From Pseudomonadota bacterium (GTDB lineage Bacteria > Pseudomonadota > Alphaproteobacteria > Ferrovibrionales > Ferrovibrionaceae): a stretch of 8,759 bases of DNA. Positions 1 to 6,209 of the stretch are shown piece by piece. Under the pieces are notes generated by a model. It was not told the DNA's origin and did not search any database. It saw only the letters and a program-made list of their open reading frames with translations. Position numbers and translations under genes: made by a program. The stretch is from assembly GCA_023433835.1 (NCBI GenBank), contig JAEYTW010000619.1:1-8759 (forward strand), in the 5' to 3' direction. Position 1 is the stretch's first letter, and every line of letters begins with the position of its first letter.

Positions 1-14
1 GTCATTGCCGTCAT
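1..14 (-). CDS. Possible start of a further minus-strand gene (partial)
   Basis: Fourteen bases beyond the stop of the luciferase-like monooxygenase there is an ATG on the minus strand (complement of 12-14), preceded by an AGGCGG-like purine run at a plausible SD distance. It reads Met-Thr-Ala-Met before the window ends. The short spacing would suit the next gene of a minus-strand operon. Only four codons are visible, so nothing can be said about the product, and the ATG may be a chance occurrence. Confidence 0.25.
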
Positions 15-28
15 GCCGCCGCCTGTCG

Positions 29-1141
29 TCAGGTGGTGCGGCCGAGGGCCACGTTCGCCAGTTCGCGGCGCAGCTTCATGTTTTCGCGCCGCTTGAACTG
101 CGGCGTCACATAGCGGGCGAACAGCTCGAGCGAGCGGTACCAGCGATCGGTCGTCACCCAGTCGCGCGAATTGATCAGCAGGCAGCCGAAGCCGCCGACC
201 TGTTCGTTCAGCTCGTTGACCTGGCGGATGCAATCCTCCGGGCTGCCGATGATCCAGGGGATTTCCTCGACCATCCATTCGAAGGTCAGCTTGGCGTCGG
301 GCATCGCCACATCTTTTTTCATCAATGCGCCGAGACCAAGTCCCAGCAGGTATTCGTAGGAGCGGTTCACGCCCTCGCGGATATCCTTGAGCGCCTGGTC
401 GCGGCTGTCGGAGACATAGACCTCGCGCGAGATGCGCCACAGGTCGCGGGCCTCGGCGGGGTCGCGGCCGGCATCCTTGGCCGCCGCGACGATGGCGCCG
501 GCATGGGCCTGCAGGTCGGGAATGCCGGGATTGGCGTCGATGGTGATCGGGGTGAAATAGACGCTCAGCGGTTTCCAGCCCCGCGCCCCGCATTTGGCAT
601 AGTTGTGCGTGCCCGTCAGCCCGGCGATGGCAAAGGGCGGCACCTCCTGATGCGGCGGGACCTGCAGCCGGCGGTTCTCGAACTGGAAGAACTGCCCCTT
701 ATGCGTCAGCGGCTCGGTCGTGGTCAGCAGCTGCCAGATCACCTCGAGCGCCTCGTTGGTGCGTGGCGTCGCCTCCGGCCCCGGCAGGGCGAACAAGGCC
801 TTGTCGGTCGGCAGGCCGCCGCCGCCGAAACCGTATTCGAGGCGGCCATGCGTGAGGTGGTCGAGGAAGGCCATGCGCTCGGCCACGAGAAACGGGTCGT
901 GGTAGGGCAGGTTGATGACGCCGGTGCCCAGGCGGATGCGGCTGGTCAGGGCGGAAGCCTTGGCGATCAGCAGTTCCGGCGAAGGAACATTTTCATAGCC
1001 GCCGGTGTGATGCTCGCCGATCCAGTATTCCTCGAAGCCGAGTTTTTCGGCCTGAACGATGGCGTCGATGTCGCGGTCGTAGGACAGCGTCCAGTTTTCG
1101 TGCGGCGGATGCTCGGGCATCGCAAACAATCCGAAGCGCAT
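29..1141 (-). CDS. LLM-class flavin-dependent monooxygenase (luciferase-like)
   Basis: This 370-residue protein belongs to the bacterial luciferase-like TIM-barrel family. These enzymes take reduced FMN (or F420 in other branches) from a partner reductase and insert one oxygen atom into an organic substrate. Visible family marks are the N-terminal strand MRFGLFAMPEHPP (1-13), the EEYWIGEHHTGG segment (37-48), RIRLGTGVINLPYHDPF (68-84) and HLTHGRLEYGFGGGG (95-109). Length is normal for the family. The pattern recalls the branch often annotated as limonene 1,2-monooxygenase (LimB-like) or alkanal monooxygenase alpha chain, but the substrate cannot be read from sequence. The start is well supported: GGGAGG lies five bases before the ATG. 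The gene is transcribed divergently from the 100-residue protein at 1282, from an AT-rich region with a palindrome that overlaps its likely -10. No flavin reductase gene is in the window. Family assignment is secure; reaction and substrate are unknown. Confidence 0.93.
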   Translation of the reverse strand: MRFGLFAMPEHPPHENWTLSYDRDIDAIVQAEKLGFEEYWIGEHHTGGYENVPSPELLIAKASALTSRIRLGTGVINLPYHDPFLVAERMAFLDHLTHGRLEYGFGGGGLPTDKALFALPGPEATPRTNEALEVIWQLLTTTEPLTHKGQFFQFENRRLQVPPHQEVPPFAIAGLTGTHNYAKCGARGWKPLSVYFTPITIDANPGIPDLQAHAGAIVAAAKDAGRDPAEARDLWRISREVYVSDSRDQALKDIREGVNRSYEYLLGLGLGALMKKDVAMPDAKLTFEWMVEEIPWIIGSPEDCIRQVNELNEQVGGFGCLLINSRDWVTTDRWYRSLELFARYVTPQFKRRENMKLRRELANVALGRTT

Positions 1142-1204
1142 GATTTCCTCCCGTTATTTCGGCTTTGACGTCACTTCGTCCGGCGCCGTCACAATCGACG
1201 GCAC

Positions 1205-1247
1205 GCAACAAACAATCGTTTGTTTACAAAACTCAGTCAAGTATCTT
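1205..1247. promoter_or_regulatory. Divergent promoter region with operator-like palindrome
   Basis: Seen directly: AACAAAC (1207-1213) and GTTTGTT (1218-1224) are perfect 7-base inverted arms around AATC. On the minus strand TTGACT (complement of 1235-1240), a 17-base spacer and GATTGT (complement of 1212-1217) form a promoter-like pair for the monooxygenase gene, with the -10 inside the palindrome. On the plus strand TTGTTT (1220-1225), a 16-base spacer and TATCTT (1242-1247) form a weaker pair for the small gene at 1282. The surroundings are clearly AT-richer than the rest of the window. Inference: a dimeric repressor, most simply the TetR protein encoded at 6998-7600, binds the palindrome and controls both directions. 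The palindrome is certain; promoter positions and regulator are not. Confidence 0.55.
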
Positions 1248-1265
1248 GGGTGCCGCCGATATCGA

Positions 1266-1275
1266 GGGGAGGGAG
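1266..1275 (+). promoter_or_regulatory. Strong SD site that fixes the start of the 100-residue protein
   Basis: The purine run GGGGAGGGAG ends six bases before the ATG at 1282. An in-frame ATG at 1165 would add 39 residues, but it lies upstream of the predicted promoter and palindrome, and its translation is low-complexity and unlike a protein N-terminus. The SD therefore favours 1282. Confidence 0.7.
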
Positions 1276-1281
1276 CTGACG

Positions 1282-1584
1282 ATGATCGTGGCGCTGACCG
1301 GGAAGGGGGCGTTCCGTCTGGACGAACCAGGGGATTTTCGCAAATTCAAGGTGGTGGTGGATGCCGGCCGCGACGCGTTGGCCGGGTTGCGCGATCACCT
1401 CGCCGGCACCGTGGATTTCGACGATGCCGATACCGCGTGGGTGGCGATTGCCGCGCTGCGGGGCTGGAACGGGGATGCCGCCTGGCAGCAGGGCCTGGCC
1501 GCGATGGTCGACAAGGCGCGCCCGCATGGCTGGATCGATCCGGCCGGCCTGCGGATCCGTGCGCATGTCGAGTGGCTGGGCTGA
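1282..1584 (+). CDS. Conserved-looking hypothetical protein, 100 aa
   Basis: I do not recognise a named family for this 100-residue protein. It begins MIVALTGKGAFRLDEPGDF and ends in RIRAHVEWLG. It has no signal peptide, no membrane segment and no Cys or metal-binding cluster. It is acidic in the middle, with two Trp-containing stretches, DTAWVAIAALRGWNG (about 49-63) and HGWIDPAGLRIRAHVEW (about 82-98), which look like a small alpha/beta fold. Codon use matches the neighbours and the SD is strong, so it is very likely a real gene. It is the first gene rightward from the divergent promoter, opposite the luciferase-like monooxygenase and 57 bases before the exported hydrolase, so co-expression with that hydrolase is likely. 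It could be a small accessory or substrate-handling protein of the pathway; that is a guess from position only. Confidence 0.75.
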   Translation: MIVALTGKGAFRLDEPGDFRKFKVVVDAGRDALAGLRDHLAGTVDFDDADTAWVAIAALRGWNGDAAWQQGLAAMVDKARPHGWIDPAGLRIRAHVEWLG

Positions 1585-1641
1585 ACCGCGGCGTCGCCAC
1601 GTCATGCAACGACCGCCAACAAAAACCTTAGGGAGAAGATC

Positions 1642-3597
1642 ATGACCCGCCGTCGCTGTGCCCTGCTGGGCGCTACCGCTCTTGCGCTGCTTGCTGCCGA
1701 TGCGGCACAGGCGCGCATCGTCGAGTTGCGGCTGGACCGTGTCGAACCGTTGGCTGATGGCGCGGCGCTGGGCCCCGCCGGGGCCTATGAACGGGCGATC
1801 GGCATCGCCCGCGGCGAACTCGACCCGGCGGATCCGGCCAATCGCGGCATTGCCGATCTCGACCGCGCGCCGCGCAACGCGCGCGGGCTGGTCGAATACC
1901 AGGTCGACGTCTTCGTGCTGCGGCCGGTCGATCCGGCCAAGCGAAACGGCAAGATCTTCTATGACATTGTCAACCGCAATCTGAAACTGATGCTGCCCTG
2001 GCTCAACGATGCGCCGGAGACCACGCCCGCATCGAACAACGATCCCAAGACCCTTGCCGATGCCGGTACCGGCTTTCTGTTTCGCGACGGATGGACCATC
2101 GCCTGGAGCGGCTGGGACGGCACGGCTTCACCCAACCTGAACGGCATGACCGCGACCCTGCCGGTGGCAACCCTCGGCGGCGGCCGGATCGTCGGCCGTT
2201 CGCGCGAGGAATTCGTCTTCGGCACCCGATTGCCGCCGAGCCTGCCCGGTGCGCCGCTGAACTACGAAGCCGCGACGACCGACCAGGCGATGGCCAGCCT
2301 GACCGTGCGCCGCCGCCAGGCCGATCCGGAAACGGCGATCCCGGCCACCGGTTGGACCTATGCCGGCCCGCGCATGGTCAAGCTGCTGCCCGAGGGGACG
2401 GCGTTCGAGCCCGGCGCGCTCTACGAATTCACCTATCCCGCGCAATCGCCGAAGGTGCTGGGCATCGGTTTCGCCGCGGTGCGCGACGTCGTCTCGGCGT
2501 TGCGCCACGACGCGCGCAGCCCCGCGCGCACGGTGATCGGTCTCGGCATTTCCCAAAGCGCGCGATTCGCCCGCCAGTTCCTGGAGATGGGCATGAACCG
2601 CGACGAAGGTGGTGCCCGCGTCTTCGACGGGTTGCTCATGCATATCGGCGGGGCCGGCAAGGTGTTCGTCAACGAAGCTTTCGGCCAGCCCGGCCGGACC
2701 CGTACCCAGCATGAAGACCACGACTATCCCGAAGCCTGGTTTCCGTTCGCCACGGCCACCGCCACCGACCCCCTGTCGGGCCAGCGCGTCGGCGTCTTGC
2801 GCGGTGACGGCTCCGATCCGCTGATCTTCGAGGTCAACACCTCGTCGGAATACTGGCAGAAAGGCGCGTCGCTGGTGCATACCGACCCGGCTGGCGGGCG
2901 TGACCTCGCCCTGCCGGCCAATGTCCGCGCCTATCTGATTGCGGGCACCCAGCACGCCCATGTGGCGAGCCTGGCCAAGGGAAAAGGGTTATGCCTGGTC
3001 GAACGCAACCCGCATATTCCCTCCGCCGGCCTCAGGGCGCTGGTCGCCGCCCTCGACGGCTGGGTATCGGAGGGCCGCGCGCCGCCGCGCAGCCGGATAC
3101 CGACCCTGGCTGGCCGCACGCTGGTCGAAGCCGCGGCGCTGAAGTTCCCGGCCGTGCCGGGCCTCGCCGCGCCCGCGCGCGCCAACGAGGTGCCGGTACC
3201 GGCCGACTGGCGTGTGGTGTCGGCCCCGCGGCCGACCCCCTACGGCGCGAAAGTCAGTGCGGTCGATGCCGACGGTAACGAGATCGCCGGCATCCGGCTG
3301 CCAGACCTGGCGGTTCCGCTGGGCACCTATACCGGCTGGAATTTCTATCGGTCCGAGGCCATGGCGGGCGAATTCTGTGATCGCGACGGCGCCTTCGTGC
3401 CGTTCGCGCGCAGCCGGGCCCAGCGGCTGGCGGCGGGCGACCCACGCCCGTCGCTGGAAGAACGCTACGGCAACCGGGAGGGCTACGTCGCCCAGGTACG
3501 CGCGGCGGCCGAGGCGCTGGTCCGCGATCGCCTGCTGTTGCCCGAGGATGTCGGGGCCTATGTCGAGCGTGCCCGCAAGGCAACGGCCTTCGACTGA
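1642..3597 (+). CDS. Exported alpha/beta hydrolase domain-containing protein
   Basis: This 651-residue protein has a typical Sec signal peptide: Arg-rich start MTRRR, hydrophobic stretch at about 6-19, and a likely cleavage after Ala-Gln-Ala at 22-24. It should therefore act in the periplasm or outside the cell. The rest matches the large alpha/beta hydrolase-domain family I know as Abhydrolase_10 (Pfam PF20091, from memory). Near the N-terminus are the G-x-YE, LDPADPxNxxI-D, AP-N-GLVEYQVD and YDIVNRN segments (about 47-115). The probable nucleophile elbow is GISQS, Ser304. A His candidate sits in GTQHAH (His438). The C-terminal third ends with a LPEDVGAYVERA segment. Length is usual for the family. 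The likely reaction is hydrolysis of an ester, lactone or similar bond; the natural substrate is unknown. An AGGGAGA SD precedes the ATG at good spacing. There is no lipobox Cys, so it is not an evident lipoprotein. It probably shares the transcript starting near 1254. Confidence 0.88.
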   Translation: MTRRRCALLGATALALLAADAAQARIVELRLDRVEPLADGAALGPAGAYERAIGIARGELDPADPANRGIADLDRAPRNARGLVEYQVDVFVLRPVDPAKRNGKIFYDIVNRNLKLMLPWLNDAPETTPASNNDPKTLADAGTGFLFRDGWTIAWSGWDGTASPNLNGMTATLPVATLGGGRIVGRSREEFVFGTRLPPSLPGAPLNYEAATTDQAMASLTVRRRQADPETAIPATGWTYAGPRMVKLLPEGTAFEPGALYEFTYPAQSPKVLGIGFAAVRDVVSALRHDARSPARTVIGLGISQSARFARQFLEMGMNRDEGGARVFDGLLMHIGGAGKVFVNEAFGQPGRTRTQHEDHDYPEAWFPFATATATDPLSGQRVGVLRGDGSDPLIFEVNTSSEYWQKGASLVHTDPAGGRDLALPANVRAYLIAGTQHAHVASLAKGKGLCLVERNPHIPSAGLRALVAALDGWVSEGRAPPRSRIPTLAGRTLVEAAALKFPAVPGLAAPARANEVPVPADWRVVSAPRPTPYGAKVSAVDADGNEIAGIRLPDLAVPLGTYTGWNFYRSEAMAGEFCDRDGAFVPFARSRAQRLAAGDPRPSLEERYGNREGYVAQVRAAAEALVRDRLLLPEDVGAYVERARKATAFD

Positions 3598-3611
3598 TAC
3601 CGCTGGATGAA

Positions 3612-3688
3612 GGTGAAAAGGATGGTGCCGATCACGCCGCCGCTGTCGCGACTTGACATCGGCACGTGAAACGCCAATCCTTTTCACC
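3612..3688. repeat. Nested inverted repeat between hydrolase and P450 genes
   Basis: Seen directly: GGTGAAAAGGAT (3612-3623) is the exact reverse complement of ATCCTTTTCACC (3677-3688), a 12-base perfect match. Inside it GTGCCGAT (3625-3632) pairs exactly with ATCGGCAC (3658-3665). The left arms are separated by one base and the right arms by eleven, so a hairpin would carry an asymmetric bulge. Near the centre is an eight-base palindrome GTCGCGAC (3645-3652). The element starts 14 bases after the hydrolase stop codon. It has no downstream T-run, so it is not a classical intrinsic terminator. It could be a transcript-end or mRNA-stabilising hairpin, a degenerate palindromic repeat element, or paired protein-binding sites. 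Confidence 0.6.
3653..3681 (+). promoter_or_regulatory. Sigma-70-like promoter for the P450 operon
   Basis: A perfect -35 hexamer TTGACA (3653-3658) is followed by a 17-base spacer and AATCCT (3676-3681), a weak -10 matching three of six consensus positions. Transcription would start at about 3688, leaving a leader of roughly 33 bases before the ATG at 3721. The pair lies within the inverted repeat at 3612-3688 and just upstream of the operator-like site at 3689-3704, a normal arrangement for a repressible promoter. Confidence 0.5.
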
Positions 3689-3704
3689 AAACAAACGTTA
3701 GGTT
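3689..3704. promoter_or_regulatory. Operator-like imperfect palindrome before the P450 gene
   Basis: AAACAAACGTTAGGTT pairs with its own reverse complement at six of eight positions per half. It contains AAACAAACG, also found on the minus strand at the divergent promoter (complement of 1217-1225). Aligned over 16 bases, the two sites agree at 13 positions (AAACAAACG-T-G-TT core). Its place at the predicted transcription start suits a repressor site. Inference: the same TetR-family protein binds both. Confidence 0.45.
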
Positions 3705-3720
3705 AAAGGGTCCGCGTTTC

Positions 3721-4950
3721 ATGTCCCAGCCCGTGCTCGCCCCGCCGGTCTACGATCCCCGCGATCCGGCCGTCCGCCGGGATCCCTTCCCGCTGTACCG
3801 CCGCCTGCGGACCGAGGATCCCGTGCATTGGAGCCCGGTCCTGCGCGGCTGGATCCTGACCCGGTTCGAGGATGTCCGGCGCGCCCATGCGGCCGAGGAG
3901 CTGTCGTCGGACCGCATCACGCCGTTCTACGAGAAGATGCCGGCCCAGGAACGCAGCGTGCTGGCCGAGCTGGTGCACTATCTGAACCTGTGGCTGGTGT
4001 TCCGCAAGGCGCCCGAGCATACGCGGCTGCGCCGGCTGCTCAATGCCGGTTTCACCACCCAGGCGGTGCAAAGCCTGCAGCCGCGCATCAACGAGGTGGT
4101 CGACGGCCTGCTCGACCAGCTGGAATACGGGCAGGAGGTCGACCTGATCGCGCGCTTCGCCACGCTGGTCCCGGCGATGGTGATCATGCATATGCTGGGT
4201 GTGCCCGTCGGCATGCTGGCCCAGGTCAAGGAGTGGACCAACGAGATGGCGCTGTTCATCGGCAGCGCGCAAGGGGTGGCCGACAAATACGAGCGCGCCG
4301 CCACCGGCGCCCGCGAGATGTCGGCCTATTTCCGGGAACTGATCGCCGCCCGCCGCGCCGCGCCGACCGACGATATCCTGAGCCGCCTGATCGCCGCCCG
4401 CGACGACAACGATGCGCTGAGCGAGGATGAGCTGGTCGCCGCCTGCATGCTGATGCTGTTCGGCGGGCACGAGACCACGACGAACCTGATCGGCAATGCC
4501 GCCTATACGCTGTGCGGCCACCCCGATCAGCGCGCAAAACTGCTGGAGCGGCCCGAACTGATCACCTCGGCGATCGAGGAAGTGCTGCGCTACGACGGCC
4601 CCAGCAATTCGTCGGCCCGCATCGTGGCGGTCGACCACGAGCTGGGGGGCAAGGCCCTGAAGGCCGGCGATCGTGTCTTCGCCATGGTCAACGCGGCCAA
4701 CCGCGATCCCGAAGCCTTCGAAAACCCCGAGGTCTTCGACATCGAGCGGTCGCCGAACCGGCATGTGACCTTCGGCTATGGCATTCATTTCTGCCTGGGC
4801 TCCTCGCTTGCCCGGCTCGAAGGCAAGATCGCGGTGGGCGAGCTGGTCCGCCGTTTCCCCGACATGCGATTGGCCCCACAGGGCGAGCCGGAATGGGTGA
4901 ACGCCATGATCATGCGCGGCCTGCGGGCCTTGCCGGTGGTGACGTCGTGA
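3721..4950 (+). CDS. Cytochrome P450, soluble bacterial type
   Basis: This 409-residue cytoplasmic P450 would use electrons from a ferredoxin and reductase to insert oxygen from O2 into a hydrophobic substrate. All hallmark motifs are present: the I-helix oxygen-activation segment GGHETT (248-253), the K-helix ExxR (Glu287-Arg290) and the heme-binding loop FGYGIHFCLG (351-360) with the thiolate ligand Cys358. The N-terminal YDPRDPAVRRDPFPLYRRLR and the EHTRLRRLLNAGFT segment (C-helix, heme propionate contacts) are typical of class I bacterial P450s, and the length is standard. There is no membrane anchor. The start ATG has only a modest AAAGGG SD about ten bases upstream, but the next in-frame Met (about residue 73) is far inside the fold. 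The gene leads a three-gene operon, its stop overlapping the thiolase start by four bases (GTGA). No redox partner is encoded in the window. CYP family number and substrate cannot be assigned by eye. Confidence 0.96.
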   Translation: MSQPVLAPPVYDPRDPAVRRDPFPLYRRLRTEDPVHWSPVLRGWILTRFEDVRRAHAAEELSSDRITPFYEKMPAQERSVLAELVHYLNLWLVFRKAPEHTRLRRLLNAGFTTQAVQSLQPRINEVVDGLLDQLEYGQEVDLIARFATLVPAMVIMHMLGVPVGMLAQVKEWTNEMALFIGSAQGVADKYERAATGAREMSAYFRELIAARRAAPTDDILSRLIAARDDNDALSEDELVAACMLMLFGGHETTTNLIGNAAYTLCGHPDQRAKLLERPELITSAIEEVLRYDGPSNSSARIVAVDHELGGKALKAGDRVFAMVNAANRDPEAFENPEVFDIERSPNRHVTFGYGIHFCLGSSLARLEGKIAVGELVRRFPDMRLAPQGEPEWVNAMIMRGLRALPVVTS

Positions 4951-6209
4951 ATACCGCCGACGTCTATGTCGTGGGCAGTTTCTCGACGGCCTTCGGCAAG
5001 AAGCCCGATACCGGCTTCAAGGAACTGACGCGCGAAGCCTATCTCGGCTGCCTGGCCGATGCCGGGTTCGACCGCGGCGACGATATCGAGCAGGCCTGGT
5101 TCGGCAATTGCGGCATGGGCGCGTTCGGCCAGAACAATATCCGCGGCCAGGTCTGCCTGACGCCGCTGGTGCAGGACGGGCGCTTCCCCGAGCGCGTGCC
5201 GGTGATCAATGTCGAGGGCGGCTGCGCCACCGCCTCGATGGCGTTCCACGGCGCCTGGAAGGATATCCTGTCGGGCCAGTCGCGCCTGTCGCTGGCCATC
5301 GGCGTCGAGAAGACGTTCTTTCCCGGCGATGCCGCCCGTACCCAATCGATCTTCGAAGGCGGCATCGACCAGCTCGACCCCGCCGAGTGGCACGCGTACT
5401 ACCGCCGGGCCGGCGAACGGTCCGGCAAGCCGTTCGAGCCCAATGCCGGCGGCGGCACGGTGTTCATGGATACCTATGCGATGCAGGCGGCCTACCACAT
5501 GCGCCGCCACGGCACCACCCAGCGGCAAATCGCGGCGGCCGCGTCGAAGAACCATCATCACGGCAGCCTGAACCCCAAGGCGCAATACCGCTTCGAGGTC
5601 GGCATCGACGAGGTGCTGGCCGACCGCGTCGTCAGCTTTCCCCTGACCCGGTCGATGTGCGCGCCGATCGGCGACGGTGCGGCGGCCGCCCTTTTGTGTT
5701 CGGCCGATTATCTCGCGAGCCTGCCGCCCGAGGTGCGCGCGCGGGCCGTGCGGGTGCGGGCCTCGACCCTGTCGGGCGGCAAATACCGCGACCTCGACGA
5801 ACCCGGCCTCAGCCGGATCGCTGCCCGGAAAGCCTATGCCCAGGCCGGCATCGGGCCCGAGGCGATCGATATCGCCGAGGTCCATGACGCCACCTCGTTC
5901 TGCGAAATCTATCAGAGCGAGATGCTCGGCTTCTGCGAGGACGGGCAGGGCGGGGGCTATGTCGCTTCCGGCGCCGCGTCGCTGGGCGGCCGGCGGCCCT
6001 GCAACCTGTCCGGCGGGCTGGTCTCCAAGGGCCATCCGGTGGGCGCCACCGGCCTGTCGATGATCGACGAACTGGTGCTGCAGCTGCGCGGCGAGGCCGG
6101 CCCCCGCCAGGCCGGCAAGCCGCGCTACGCGCTGGCCGAGAATGGCGGGGGCGTCATCGGCTTCGACGAAGCGGCCTGTTCGGTGATCATCCTGGAGGCA
6201 GGGCGGTGA
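4947..6209 (+). CDS. Thiolase-family protein, SCP-x-like
   Basis: This 420-residue protein has the thiolase fold with the N-terminal nucleophile in NVEGGCATAS (Cys93) and a conserved NLSGGLVSKGHPVGATG block (His363). Classical beta-ketothiolases have NEAF and a second active-site Cys near the C-terminus. Here these are EVHDATS (311-317, His313) and ENGGG (398-402), as in the SCP-x/lipid-transfer thiolase-like branch. Members of that branch cleave or shorten branched acyl-CoAs and sterol side chains, and some act as retro-aldolases with a DUF35 partner; no DUF35 gene is in the window. I chose the GTG at 4947 because it overlaps the P450 stop by four bases and places VYVVGSFSTAFGK at the expected N-terminus. 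Upstream in-frame codons lie inside the P450 gene in another frame. Translation is probably coupled to the P450. It likely acts on a CoA thioester late in the pathway; condensing versus cleaving direction is not visible. Confidence 0.9.
   Translation: MNTADVYVVGSFSTAFGKKPDTGFKELTREAYLGCLADAGFDRGDDIEQAWFGNCGMGAFGQNNIRGQVCLTPLVQDGRFPERVPVINVEGGCATASMAFHGAWKDILSGQSRLSLAIGVEKTFFPGDAARTQSIFEGGIDQLDPAEWHAYYRRAGERSGKPFEPNAGGGTVFMDTYAMQAAYHMRRHGTTQRQIAAAASKNHHHGSLNPKAQYRFEVGIDEVLADRVVSFPLTRSMCAPIGDGAAAALLCSADYLASLPPEVRARAVRVRASTLSGGKYRDLDEPGLSRIAARKAYAQAGIGPEAIDIAEVHDATSFCEIYQSEMLGFCEDGQGGGYVASGAASLGGRRPCNLSGGLVSKGHPVGATGLSMIDELVLQLRGEAGPRQAGKPRYALAENGGGVIGFDEAACSVIILEAGR

Noticed and set aside
5..1168. 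Long plus-strand open frame (387 codons) opposite the flavin monooxygenase
   Set aside because: The opposite strand encodes a well-conserved luciferase-family protein with a good SD. This frame has no family features.
1165..1281. N-terminal extension of the 100-residue protein to the ATG at 1165
   Set aside because: It would run through the divergent promoter and palindrome and has no good SD, whereas the ATG at 1282 has a strong one.
2128..2961. Minus-strand open frame within the exported hydrolase gene
   Set aside because: Antisense shadow of a family-matching 651-residue protein; no start signal or recognisable motif.
3612..3688. Classical Rho-independent terminator after the hydrolase gene
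   Set aside because: The arms pair well, but the loop is long and no T-run follows the right arm (next bases are AAACAAACG), so I annotate a repeat instead.
3703..4788. Long minus-strand open frame (361 codons) opposite the P450 gene
   Set aside because: It is antisense to a P450 with all its motifs intact. Such frames arise from the G/C third-position bias, and its translation is Gly/Gln/His/Arg-rich with no recognisable domain.
4512..4946. N-terminal extension of the thiolase back to 4512
   Set aside because: The extra 145 codons lie inside the P450 gene in another frame and are Arg/Pro/Gly-rich. The conserved thiolase N-terminus begins just after the GTG at 4947.
4785..6035. Long minus-strand open frame (416 codons) opposite the thiolase gene
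   Set aside because: Same cause: mirror of a clear thiolase gene, with low-complexity composition and no SD support.
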